This document shows positions 10,086 to 19,228 of a DNA stretch of 25,386 nucleotides, piece after piece. Source of the stretch: Chara braunii (lineage: Eukaryota > Streptophyta > Charophyceae > Charales > Characeae). The notes beneath the pieces are model-generated. The model was not told where the DNA came from and did not search any database. It saw nothing but the letters and a program-made list of their open reading frames with translations. The DNA lies in assembly GCA_003427395.1 (NCBI GenBank), contig BFEA01000811.1:21718-47103 (forward strand), in the 5' to 3' direction. The position numbers were made by a program, and so were the translations under genes. How positions within the stretch are numbered: position 1 is the first letter of the stretch; each line of letters begins with the position of its first letter.

Positions 10086-10445
10086 GTTAGTAGTGAGATT
10101 TCTTTTATTTTTCTTTTATTTTCTTTTTGTTTTTATTAGTTAGATTCGTTTCTCTTGATTTCATTATTTTCTTTCTTTTATTCTTATTTTCCCGTGAATG
10201 CTCTTTATGGAATCACTTTTAGGAATCTACCTCTGAAACCAGGGCAAATTCGTTTCAGTAGTGTGGCAAGGATCTGGCCGAAGTCACGAAAGACTGGCAG
10301 CGCGTCGTGAAGACTCACGAAGCTGCAGGGCGCAGCGAGAAGCAGGAGAAGCTCGTCGGGGAAAGGCAGGAAGAAGTGCACATGAGGAGGTATCGCACGC
10401 AAGCGATAGAGGAGGTGGCCGCGCAGGAGGAGGAGGTGCGCGGGG
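10086..10445. other. T-rich stretch, then GC-rich DNA; no gene
   Basis: A T-rich run with TTTTATTTTCTTTT-like character covers about 10100-10200. After it, plus-strand sequence leads into the GAA repeat. The frames here are low-complexity Lys/Arg/Glu or Ser/Phe readings of repeat DNA. Confidence 0.5.
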
Positions 10446-10476
10446 GAAGAAGAAGAAGAAGAAGAAGAAGAAGAAG

Positions 10477-10506
<30 letters not shown>
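10446..10506. repeat. (GAA)n microsatellite
   Basis: About 20 GAA units on the plus strand, with purine-rich flanks. Confidence 0.96.
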
Positions 10507-10508
<2 letters not shown>

Positions 10509-11165
10509 GGAGGACAAGAGTGAGGTGGGGCGCACAGAGAGAGAAAGAGGTAGGAGAAAGAAAGCGGGTGAGACAACGATATGACTAGCACAGGGCAAGG
10601 AGAGAAGGAGCGCGAGTGCAAGCGGCGAAGTGGCGGAGACACGCAAGCGAACACGAGTACGGGTAGAACGGGTGAGAAGAAAATGGCGCAATGTGAAAAT
10701 GGGATCGAACGTGGAAACGAGGAGGAAGGCATCGCGCAGAAGAAGACGGGGTTGCGCATGCAAGCAGAGAAGATGGCGAGATAGAGCGTGGGGATTCAAA
10801 AGATCGAGAGGAGGGGGGTTGAAAGTGCAGAGGAAAAGGATGGCCGCACGATAGAAGACGAGCTCGGGGAGGTAGCGCAAACGGGTAAGAAGAAGATAGC
10901 ATGGTGCGTGGATCGCAAGGGAAGCGGAGCACGCAAAAGCAGAGCAAGAAGGAGATGGCCATGTGGTGAATGCAAAAAGACGGTGTGCGACCACATGTGA
11001 TGGCAACTGGGAGAATAGCGACATAGTGGGGGAAGGAGAAGAAGTAGAAAGGAAAAGAAGAAGAAGTAAAAGGGAGAAGAAGAAAAAGAAGTAGAAGGGA
11101 AAAAAAGAAGAAGAGGAAGGAGAGAAGAAGAAGAAGAAAAATAATAATAATTAGAAGAAGGAGAG
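10507..11165. repeat. Purine-rich imperfect GAA/GGA tract
   Basis: The plus strand is dominated by A and G, becoming nearly pure GAAGAA/GGAGAA at about 11030-11165. Overlapping open frames on both strands are a result of this composition (Arg/Lys/Glu-rich one way, Ser/Phe/Leu-rich the other) and are not called as genes. Confidence 0.7.
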
Positions 11166-11180
11166 AGGCAAGGGAAATTT

Positions 11181-11344
11181 GACTTACCCATCACCCGACC
11201 GACATGTTGGAACGCAGGCTTGTGCCGGTCGAGCTCCGTGTGATGGTCACGGAATGCTGCACATTGCTGCGCAGCGGAAGGCAACCAACTGACAACGACA
11301 GGGACGGTGACGACGACGATGACAAAAGAGAGATCAGGTAAGTC
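11181..11344. other. Short unique island bounded by inverted splice-donor-like sequence
   Basis: GACTTACC (11181-11188) and GGTAAGTC (11337-11344) are exact reverse complements flanking about 150 bp of non-repetitive DNA inside otherwise repetitive sequence. The island is open on both strands. The right end carries a perfect plus-strand donor (CAG/GTAAGT at 11335-11343); the left end reads as a donor on the minus strand (ATG/GGTAAGTC). It may be an exon or a small inverted-repeat insertion. I cannot tell which. Confidence 0.3.
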
Positions 11345-11440
11345 TTCTATCACGCAATAGGCACCAGGTACTTCGACCGATAGAGTGAACAAAGACCAAT
11401 GAACCTATCACTAGAACATGGGAAGTCTACACTATTGCTA

Positions 11441-11513
11441 TGTGTGTGTGTGTGTGTAAATGTGTGCGAGTATGTGTGCGGGTGAAGGTATGTGTATATG
11501 TGTGTGTGCGTGA
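11441..11513. repeat. (TG)n-rich microsatellite
   Basis: A perfect TG run is followed by degenerate TG/TATG sequence. Confidence 0.93.
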
Positions 11514-11666
11514 AGTGTTGAATCACGCAGCGAGCCTCTCGCTACTTCCATCGATAGGAGAAGCAAAACCGAATGAATCTCCCGCTGCAACTTGGAAATA
11601 TGCACCGCCACTTTGCACTCGCCTGCTGACGCGCCTTCAATCTCGCTCACCCACGAGATTGCCAAG

Positions 11667-11706
11667 TATGTGTGTGTGTGTATGTGTGTGTGTGAGAGAG
11701 AGAGAG
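11667..11706. repeat. (TG)n(AG)n microsatellite
   Basis: A TG run interrupted by TATG passes into AG repeats. Confidence 0.93.
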
Positions 11707-11929
11707 GAAGAAGATAGAGAGGGAAAAAAACGGAAGGAGAGGAGTGCATGGTGATCCTTGGGTGCGAGTGGCATCTGTGAGTTGGGGAACGAGGTTGTGA
11801 GTGATACGAGAGACATACGTGGAGCTTGACGTGTGCGGCATTGACCGAGATCTGCTCGTACTTGTAGTCTAGGCTAGATAAGATCTGCAATTTGTAAGTC
11901 TGGGCATCGAGCGCCAGATAGGATATCAA

Positions 11930-12111
11930 CATTAGTTCTTCGTTGATGATGATGAGACTGTTTCAGCATTGTCAATTATGAGTTTTTGTTGTGCTCTTAT
12001 TTAGTGGGACTTGTGATGCAATTCTGCTTTTGGTTTGAGGTCACGACTATCTGGTCTCATGCGTATGACGCTGCTTGGGTTTTAAAGTTCGCTATCACTT
12101 ATTTTTCTTGC
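11930..12111 (+). repeat. Possible third, diverged copy of the ATT-tailed retroposon-like sequence
   Basis: Local blocks (TGCTCTTATTT, CACGACTA.CT, CGTATGACGCTGCTTGG) occur in the same order as in the copies at 12289-12632 and 13816-14147. The segment runs directly into an ATT repeat, as the first clear copy does. The match is weak and was judged by eye. Confidence 0.35.
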
Positions 12112-12178
12112 TTTATTATTATTATTATTATTACTATTATTATTATTATTATTATTATATTACTACTATTACTGTTGT
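12112..12178. repeat. (ATT)n microsatellite, interrupted
   Basis: About 20 ATT/ACT units directly follow the possible third retroposon-like copy. Confidence 0.93.
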
Positions 12179-12288
12179 ATTCTAATCCTAGCTATAATGT
12201 GTAGGGGTTGAAATGTTAGGGGGGGGTAGACTGGTGATCTGGTGAAGGAGGCGAGAGTGGGGTTGTCAAGGTCTGATTGAGGGTGACG

Positions 12289-12632
12289 AGATACGTACCT
12301 GGTACATGAAAAGAGGTCAGCTAATGGTGTTGACAGTCATGTACATTGGTCTTCGAGAGTCGAAGTGAGGTTGTTGCTTGAACACAACTGTAGATAGGAT
12401 AGTAGAGTAGAGTAGGTTGGGCGCTGGGCTCTGGGTGTCGGACAGAGAGGAGCGACTTTGGATATTGTGTTGGTGTGGCCTACGGGCTTAAACATTGACT
12501 CATTACTTCATTGCATTGCTCTATTTGGGTGAATTCTAGGTGCTCTTGCGTTCTGTGCTTGTACACGACTACTTAGACATCTGTGTGATTTCACAACTTG
12601 GTTTTCTGTATGTCATTCACACTCATATTCCT
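12289..12632 (+). mobile_element. Retroposon-like repeat, copy 1 (ATT tail)
   Basis: A roughly 340-bp sequence repeated in direct orientation at 13816-14147. Shared blocks include GAGATACGTACCT at the start, CATTGGTCTTC, TCGAAGTGAG, TGTTGGTGTGGCCT, ATGTGTGATTTC-like sequence and CACTCATATTCCT at the end. Only non-coding sequence is shared. The copy passes within a few bases into a pure ATT run. Simple-repeat tails on otherwise related 3' ends are typical of some non-LTR retrotransposons and SINEs, so a 5'-truncated retroposon is my first guess. A pair of LTRs around the CA-rich block is the main alternative. Confidence 0.55.
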
Positions 12633-12636
12633 AGCA

Positions 12637-12711
<75 letters not shown>
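12637..12711. repeat. (ATT)25 microsatellite
   Basis: An uninterrupted ATT run that forms the tail of retroposon-like copy 1. Confidence 0.97.
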
Positions 12712-12904
12712 GCAATTAGATTTGTCTTCTTTGACATCCAGCAGGCATACAAACAGATGACAATCACACTAACGCCCGTACACCCACACAAAGCTATGAG
12801 ATAACGGAGCCACGAACACGGTCCAGATTCAGACTTGTCTCGAACAACTGTATTCCCAGCAGTTTGTTCACACGCACGGAACTCTGGATCTCCCCGGATA
12901 TCCT

Positions 12905-13775
12905 GTACTCACACAGAGACAGCTGCGTGTACACAGACAGACACACACGCGATGACACAGACACAGAGACACACACATTGAAAACACAGAGAGACACACA
13001 GAGAAGACACAGTGAAACACACAGTCATGGTGACAGACACAGTTACACACAGTGTGCAGTGATACACAGATACACAGTGAACACATAAACACAGTGATAC
13101 ACACACAGTGACACTTACACACAGAAACACAGAAACACAATCACATAGTCAGTGACAAAGTGACACACACAAATACACACACAGAGAGAAACAATGACAC
13201 ACATACACATACACGGTGAATACACAGATACACGGTGGTACACCGCAACCCACAGTGGAATAGATACAGACTCTATGACACACACAGTCACAGTGGAATA
13301 GACAGTGACACTGCGATACACACAGATATAGTGAAACAGACAGTGACACTGTCACACATATAGTAAACCACACAGATACATAGTCACACAGTGCACGATG
13401 ACACCGAATACATAGCGGCGCAGTTACGCACTAACACAGTGAAAACAGGCACACAACCAATGTGACATACATAATGACACACACAAACACCGTGACAAAC
13501 ACAAACAGATATTGTGACACACATACACAGATGCTGTGACACAGACAGATACTCTGACTCACACAGATGAACAGTGACATAGTCACAGTTACACATACAC
13601 AGTGACATAGATACACAAGTGGCGCTGGCACACAATGACACAGACATAGTGAAACTATGACATATATACATTGCACGGTGTCACACGGATGTACGGTGAC
13701 CCAATTACAGTGACACCTATACAGTCACACAGTGACACATACGCAGTGACACACAAAGAAAGACACATACATGGA
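12905..13775. repeat. CACAGTGA/ACACAGA-type degenerate minisatellite
   Basis: About 870 bp made almost wholly of ACACAGTGACAC-, ACACAGATAC- and ACACACA-like words in irregular order. The minus-strand frames (Cys/Val/Ser-rich, reading CVSVCV-like repeats) are translations of the repeat and are not called as genes. Confidence 0.9.
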
Positions 13776-13815
13776 GAGTGCGACAAAGAAAGAAAATAAA
13801 GAGAAAGAAAGAAAG

Positions 13816-14147
13816 AGATACGTACCTGTGTATGTGAACGGTCGACTAGGGTATTAACGTCATGTATATTGGTCTTCAAAATCGAAGTGAGCCTTTCATG
13901 TGAATCCGGATGTAGAAGTATAGGCAAGTAGTGTAGGCTTAGTGCGGGGCGCCAAATAGAGAGGGACTACGCTGGATACTGTGTTGGTGTGGCCTGAGGA
14001 CTTGAACATTAGATCAAGATTTCATTGTATTGTTTTATTTGGATAAAATCTCGGTGCATTTGTGCTCTCTGCTCGTATGTGACTGCTTGGACACATGTGT
14101 GATTTCGCAATTTGGCTTTCAGTATATCGTTCTCACTCATATTCCTT
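13816..14147 (+). mobile_element. Retroposon-like repeat, copy 2 (AT-rich tail)
   Basis: A direct repeat of 12289-12632 with the same block order from GAGATACGTACCT to CTCATATTCC. Its tail is not a pure ATT run but an AT-rich TATATATGCATTTTATATTTTTATTTATC stretch with later TTTA units (about 14148-14205). Different tails on the same body suggest separate insertions or tail decay. Confidence 0.55.
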
Positions 14148-14237
14148 GTATATATGCATTTTATATTTTTATTTATCTATTTATTTATTTTATTTTTGAT
14201 TATATCCATGAGTTGGCCGAAAACCGATTTGCTGCGG

Positions 14238-14335
14238 ATAGGCGAGGTTGTTCGCAACCAATTGGGTGAGCGGTGCAGTGCACAACCAATTAAGTGAGCG
14301 GATACGGTGTGCAGCCACTCGAGTAAGACAATGCG
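14238..14335. repeat. Short tandem repeat, ~29 bp, about three units
   Basis: The phrase GCAACCAATTGGGTGAGCGG recurs as CACAACCAATTAAGTGAGCGG and GCAGCCACTCGAGTAAGAC at about 29-bp steps. The first unit is preceded by a GGTTG/CAACC hairpin with a TTCG loop (14246-14259). Confidence 0.65.
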
Positions 14336-14399
14336 GTGCGCGGTTCATCTGCCATGATCTGACAGAAAGAGATTGGGTATGACTAACTGTTGCTGATAA

Positions 14400-14442
14400 A
14401 CATAGCGAGAACGAGAAGTTTCAAGTAACTGTCTCGCTATGT
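14400..14442. repeat. Perfect 11-bp inverted repeat
   Basis: ACATAGCGAGA (14400-14410) pairs with TCTCGCTATGT (14432-14442) across a 21-nt loop. It lies 350 bp upstream of the hairpin array. A further small hairpin, AGACATG/CATGTCT, is at 14676-14694. Confidence 0.85.
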
Positions 14443-14792
14443 GAATGTTTCTTTGAGAGGATATAGCCGCAGGGGGATTGATTTCGTGCAGTCTTCCCTT
14501 GCTTAAAAGACCACCTTACTAGTGATAAGGATGAGGTTCACAGTGGATTGAAGGACTTGTGCATGATATGATCGGATACTGTAATGATGGACTGCACCAA
14601 CTAACTCTTGACTATGATTATATACTCTCAAGAGGTCCAAAGCTAACACAGCTGACGATTAGGCGGACGAGTTTAAGACATGAGGTACATGTCTCGTATG
14701 ACCTACCCGCATAATCTTAAAGGCTTCCGAACGACCCAGGGCTCAAGTGGCATCAAAAACAACAACCGAGTCACCGGAAAAACTTGCAAGGG

Positions 14793-15385
14793 GTGATAGG
14801 AGGAGCAAGGCTCTGAGAGGCCTGCCCTATTGCCTAAGCGACTCGGACGGTGATAAGAGTAGCAAGGCTCCGAGAAACCTACCTTATTACCAACCAGCCG
14901 TGCGTTAGTGCAAGAGTGCGATAAGATTAGCAAGGCTCCGAGTAGCCTGTATTATCATGGTAATAACAAAACAGTGTGATAAGAGGAGCGAGGCTCAGAG
15001 AAGCTTGCCTTATCGCACTAATAACACGGACAGTGATAAGAGTAGCAAGGCTCCGAGAGACCTGCCTTATCACACTGATAACACGGACGGTGATAAGAGT
15101 AGCAAGGCTCCGAGAAGCCTGTCTTATGACACTAATAACAGGATGTGATAAAAGTAGCAAGGCTCCGAGAAACCTGCCTTATTACCCGCCAACGGTGCTT
15201 CAATACAAAACAGCAATAGGAGGAGCAAGGCACCGAGATGCCTGCCCTATTGCCCAATCGCATGGATGAAGAAAGTGGTAGCAAGAGGAGCGAGACTCCG
15301 AGAAGCCCGCCTTATTACCATCTGACCTTGACCTAATGCAAGACAGTAAATAGGCGAAGCAAGGCCATGAGATCCTCCCTATCAC
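14793..15385 (+). repeat. Tandem array of ten covarying double-stem hairpin units
   Basis: Ten units start near 14793, 14850, 14918, 14976, 15033, 15090, 15145, 15213, 15278 and 15346, at steps of 55-68 bp. Each is about 40 nt: an 8-nt outer arm, a spacer close to AGTAGCA, an inner arm AGGCT, a loop CCGAGA, an inner arm AGCCT, GC, then the outer arm. The outer pair is GTGATAAG/CTTATCAC in the fifth unit and GCAATAGG/CCTATTGC in the eighth, both perfect, so three base pairs have changed on both sides. The inner pair is AGGCT/AGCCT in the third and sixth units and AGGCA/TGCCT in the eighth. Other units show G-T intermediates or single mismatches. A diverged eleventh unit (GTAGA/TCTAC around TCCCGAGTGG) may lie at 15408-15427. 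No coding frame accounts for it. The function is unknown. Confidence 0.8.
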
Positions 15386-15439
15386 AAGCAGACGCCCAGT
15401 GAAGATGAGTAGATCCCGAGTGGTCTACCATACTGTTAC

Positions 15440-16389
15440 TAATCTTCTCAATAGACAGGAAACAATGAAAGCCCTTAAAAGAGATCGATCCATTACTGAC
15501 AGACCCCTTCCTGATTCTACTGAGGTGGAGGTTGAAGGAATGTGGCCCCGTGTCACATGTCCTGCTATCTTATGATACTATTCCAAATAAAATTGATGTT
15601 GTTTTGCCTGTGCATGTCTTAAGTGGGGAATCATATGATGAAGGGGAAAAGTATTGACGATGTTAGCTCTATACTTTCTTTCCTTTAGACGATTATCTTT
15701 AGAGACTGAGCTGATAAGAGGTTAGAAAGGCTGCCTAGAGGGAATTATATCGATGTAGTATTATTCCCAACTTAAATGAAGTTCCATATATTGAACTTCA
15801 GATAGGGTCGTGTCCATGGCGGAAAGGTGTTGAGACCATGTTGACCTGTTTGTGATTGCAGGTCATCCTGATCAAGAAGATTCATTATGAGTCTATACAA
15901 GACTACGTGTTGTTGCCTTATGGTAACAGGTTGGTTCGCCAGCTCAACCCTCACTCACCCTCGACACCCACACTTTGCATCGACCTTCTCACTGAAAGAC
16001 ATTTCTGAATTTTCGGGTCATTGTCTAATGGTCTGTGTTTGGTCAAAAGGGGTCCTTGAATGATTAAAGTCAGATGAGGATGAATGACTAAGTCGAAAAA
16101 TGGATGTCTTACTGAAAGGTTGGAAGTGTACCTATGTTTTCCTCTGATGAATTCAGACTGTTTACGTGAATGTGTTACGTGTATGTGACATCTCCTCGCC
16201 TAATTACTCAACCTTATCTCACTTCACATGTATGTATGCTATGGTTAAAGGGTTTTCATAGAGAGATATGTTGAATGGACTTAATCACTAGGTAGGATGG
16301 GTATATGTCTTATACGCAACCCCTAATAATTCAATCATTGAGGGGATCCTGCTTTGGAAAAAGGAGCTAGGTTATGAGTCATACCTATT
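15440..16389. other. No gene seen
   Basis: Ordinary composition with stops in all frames. A perfect 7-bp hairpin (GAAGTTC/GAACTTC) is present near 15779-15800. No family resemblance was noted. Confidence 0.5.
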
Positions 16390-16800
16390 GAAACTATTTA
16401 TAGGCAAAGCGTAGTATGCGCGAACGTTCGTCAGTCGAGTCGACCTGATTTGTAAGTCGATCCGGGAGATCACCGCCCCGATGCCTGGCGCGTATACGGG
16501 TCAGTCTCAGGCGTTCAACCGCGCGTATGCCTATGCTACGACGATCGAGCAAACGCTCTCGGCTGACTTGCCTCTGCGATTGCAAGTAAAAGCCTTCGCA
16601 CGTGAGTCAGTAGCTCAACAGGGATACGCCCACCTAAGGGATGGTGACAACTTCCGCAGGTGGAGGTGAGTTGTACCTCGCGGGATCTTTGTCCTGTCGT
16701 AGGGAGCTGTGAGAGGTATAGCTGGCGCGCACGGTCGGAGTTAGTCTTAGCTGAAACACTTCTAAAAACTCCTGCGTGATGCGACCGTGAGGTCCGACAC
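16390..16800 (-). repeat. Terminal/LTR-like repeat of the gypsy-type element
   Basis: On the minus strand this lies downstream of the integrase region, as a 3' LTR would, and it matches the plus-strand segment 2090-2530 in the same block order. Matching words include CTACGACAGGA, CCTCCACCT, GGCGTATCCC and GTAGCATAGG. It leads into a TATA-like motif. No copy is seen to the right of gag, and TG...CA ends were not established, so calling it an LTR is inference. Confidence 0.5.
16395..16403 (-). promoter_or_regulatory. TATA-box-like motif in the terminal repeat
   Basis: Reads TATAAATAG on the minus strand, a strong match to the eukaryotic TATA consensus. It sits at the end of the conserved repeat block; the related copy has TATAAAGA at the equivalent place. 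Its use as a U3 promoter is inferred. Confidence 0.4.
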
Positions 16801-17023
16801 AAAAAAAAAACTTTGCGTCTGGGTGTGGGACCGCCCCGCTCGACAACGCACACCAAACAAAAGTTGAGTTCTATGTAAGCGTGCCACCACCCGTTCCCCT
16901 TGTCTTCATCCAAGATCGGTACGCTGAGCTCCCGAATCCGGAAAGAGAGGGCGGGATCGATAGCAGATTGCCAGAAGGTGGGGATATCAGAAGGAAGGTT
17001 GAAGAGGGAGAGACGATGACGGT

Positions 17024-17482
17024 TCATTGGGGCTGCTCAAAGGGCAAGAGCTCCGGGAGAAAGATCTCCGACGCGCTGCTGGAGGTGCGGAGTCGGTGGT
17101 CTATATCGTACGAGATCACAATTCTTTCCCCCGGCCGAGCCAGCAACTCGATCCACGTGGCCGTGATCTCCTCGGCCCAACCCCGCAACTGCCGATAGAT
17201 GTTTGTATGAATCGTCGAGTGTACCACCGTGATATCACCCGTGAATGTGACAATGACAGATATGTGGCTAACGTCGGGCGAGGACAAGTGCTGGAAAGTC
17301 GAAATCTCGATCAGTACACACGTCGCCCCTGCGTGCACGAAGCGGAACTCTGCTGCTGCATGGATGGCTGCTATGTTGAAGAAGGCAGTGAATCGAAGGA
17401 GATCGGGACTCGACTGAGGTCGCTGCACCTGTCGGATTGTCGCTAAACACCTCCTCGAGATCATTAGACGCTCGTTGATCAC
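17024..17482 (-). CDS. Hypothetical 152-codon open frame downstream of integrase
   Basis: An uninterrupted frame just past the integrase C-terminus, in a different frame. Its first start codon is GTG at 17480-17482; the first ATG is codon 7. The product looks protein-like, with alternating hydrophobic strands (VIVTFTGDITVV) and a possible amphipathic helix (IYRQLRGWAEEITATWIELL), but no domain is recognised. Its stop overlaps the start of the next frame (16536-17027) as ATGA. It has no stops while the adjacent pol has many. It could be an extra retrotransposon ORF, part of a U3 region, or an open frame by chance in GC-rich DNA. Confidence 0.3.
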   Translation of the reverse strand: MINERLMISRRCLATIRQVQRPQSSPDLLRFTAFFNIAAIHAAAEFRFVHAGATCVLIEISTFQHLSSPDVSHISVIVTFTGDITVVHSTIHTNIYRQLRGWAEEITATWIELLARPGERIVISYDIDHRLRTSSSASEIFLPELLPFEQPQ

Positions 17483-17498
17483 CTGTTCCGTCGAAAAC

Positions 17499-18119
17499 TC
17501 ATGGCGATGGAGGCGGAGTCGAAGACGACGGTTGAGAGAGAGAAGAGGATTCTAGATAGTCGTCTTCTTCTTCCTGACCGAGGGACGATGCAGATGATGG
17601 CGGAGAAGGGGAAGAGGGGAGAGGACGAAGGTAGGACACGTGTCGAATGATCGGACGAGCCGATCGACTTTCCAACACCTCTGGCGCAAGCCGCACCGTG
17701 TTCACCCCGCTGGGACTGAGCTCGACCACGTGGAATCGCCCAAAGAATCGTGGCGCTAGCTTGCCCTGGTGAGTACATTTCCTCACCTGAACGATGTCCC
17801 CTAATTTATATTGGGGCCGAGGCCCAGCGTTCCCATTTCAGGCCTCGTAACTCCTAACCTGTCTCCCATGGGCCATTTCTGTCATTCGTTATCTTTTTCG
17901 GGTCAATTAGGGGAGGACCTTTTCCATCAGTTCTAGGTGGCGTTGGGCCTTATCCTTAATTGTCACCCTAGTGGTCCGTCGCGGAAGGGCCGTTTCATCA
18001 TTTAGGGTCGGTAGGGCTATACAGAGCAGGCTATTGGTCCATAGTTGGAAGGGGGTCAGACCCGTGGACTTGTGGGGTGTCCCCCTGTGGATAGCTAGGA
18101 TATGGTCCACGATATCGGG
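17499..18119 (-). pseudogene. Integrase C-terminal region with GPY/F-like motif
   Basis: Continues the integrase frame. After the stop at 18120-18122 comes the typical end of the catalytic core (HRGTPHKSTGLTPFQLW), then stops at 17907-17909, 17889-17891 and 17838-17840. The last 95 codons (17499-17786) form the DNA/chromatin-binding C-terminus: KLGDIVQV, then APRFFGRFHVVE matching the GPY/F module, then IRHVSYLRPL. A Ser/Pro tail with an acidic patch (QEEEDD) follows before the stop at 17499. I see no chromodomain, so a chromovirus assignment is unsupported. Confidence 0.8.
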
Positions 18120-18974
18120 TCAAGGCCTTGTGTCATTTGCCCCGATATTGCGGCGCGAAGCGGTCTTAATCACTCGATTGACATTCTCTACCAGTCCGTT
18201 AGATTGCGATATGTGGGGAGCAGTATTGCGGATAGAGACACCATGTAAGACTAGATTCCTCAAGACTTCCCCTCTAAATTCTGCCCCATTGTCCGTCAGA
18301 ATCTCCTCTGTGTCTTGGTGCATTCCGAGAAAACGGTTGACGTATCGCACGATTTTGGCTGCATGTGGTGTCTTGCATGGATACGTTTCGATCCATTTCG
18401 AAAAGTGGTTCACGAATACCAACAGAATGGAATACTCACAACTATTCGATCTAGGGGGTACGACAATATCGGTGGTATCCATACTAACCCTCTGGAATGG
18501 TCGTTGGACTACGGTATACACTATCGACCTAGGCGGCTGCATTGGCGCCTTGTCATTGGCGCAGACCAGACAATTTCGGACGATGAACTTAGCATCGTCG
18601 CGAATGTTGGACCAATACCACTCATTTTTACCAATCGCCACCTCCGTGATCCGAACGGCGAAATGGGCCGCAGTATCCTCGTGGGCTGACTTAACCCAGT
18701 CATACCTCATGAACAGATGCGGCACAGACATCCAAATCCCGCTCTCGTCCGTTATCCGTTTTTCTAACCGTCCCTCATTCCATTGGTAATCCCGAGCTCT
18801 CTCATTGGCCCGTCTCCGATCCTTCCTTGTGAAATCTCGGAGGGGGTTCCCAACCACCGTAGCTATCAAGACGACATTTGTCCACACTTTAACCCTTATG
18901 AACCGTCGGGTCATTTCTAGTCCTTCGGACGTGGCTTCGAGAAATCGAGCCTCCGTCAGGAATTTATCAGTGCG
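18120..18974 (-). pseudogene. Retrotransposon integrase (zinc-binding and catalytic core)
   Basis: Catalyses insertion of retroelement cDNA into host DNA. In the 289-codon frame ending at 18120 the HHCC zinc site is H103-x5-H109-x30-C140-x2-C143. The catalytic triad is D171 (SMDTTD), D233 (LTDNGAEF) and E268 (NGLVENVNR), with 34 residues between the second Asp and Glu, one fewer than the usual 35. All key residues are present in this section although the frame is broken before and after it (stops at 18990-18992 and 18120-18122). The N-terminal section before H103 shows the basic, helix-like YQW-containing lead-in seen in related elements. Confidence 0.92.
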
Positions 18975-19136
18975 ACACAGAGGACACAACTAGGATTTGT
19001 TCGCATTCTGGTATTGTATACAGAAACCATGGGCTTGGGAAACACATCGCTGACAATCTACCCACTCGACATAGCCTTCCCCACTTGGTCGCATAGGGAC
19101 CGAGTAAAATCTCGAAATTGCCTCGCAAAAATAGCA
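18975..19136 (-). pseudogene. PHD-like (C4HC3) zinc finger between RNase H and integrase
   Basis: In the integrase frame there are eight zinc-ligand residues spaced C-x2-C-x23-C-x2-C-x4-H-x2-C-x11-C-x2-C (CYFC, then DCQRC, AHGFC and CPLC). This fits the PHD pattern. In PHD fingers this module commonly reads histone H3 tails. The aromatic residue usual two positions before the His is Gln here. One in-frame TAG (18990-18992) lies in the last loop, just before CPLC. It is distinct from the integrase HHCC site, which lies about 115 codons further on. A RING finger or an unrelated zinc ribbon is possible, but C4HC3 order and spacing favour PHD. Confidence 0.65.
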
Positions 19137-19228
19137 AAATTTGTCACGGAGGGAGGGAAAGGAGGAGGATGAGAGAGGAGAAAGGGGACCTTTAGAATTA
19201 CCTCCGCGCCCCATCGCCATCGTGTCAA

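Noticed and set aside
10205-11024. Several 70-250 codon frames on both strands
   Set aside because: They are low-complexity readings of GAA/GGA-rich DNA (poly-Lys/Arg/Glu or poly-Ser/Phe). Openness is due to composition.
12868-13676. Cys/Val/Ser-rich minus-strand frames over the CA-rich block
   Set aside because: They are translations of the CACAGTGA-type minisatellite and change frame freely; no domain is present.
14927-15160. Repeated protein encoded by the hairpin array (minus-strand IRQASRSLATLI-like repeats)
   Set aside because: Unit steps (55-68 bp) are often not multiples of three, so the frame is not kept through the array. Stem pairing explains the conservation better.
14793-15385. 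CRISPR array
   Set aside because: The repeats are long, imperfect and hairpin-forming, the spacers are partly related to one another, and the context is eukaryotic with no cas genes.
17499-17786. Chromodomain at the integrase C-terminus
   Set aside because: Only the GPY/F-like module and a Ser/Pro/acidic tail are seen; the aromatic cage pattern of a chromodomain is absent.
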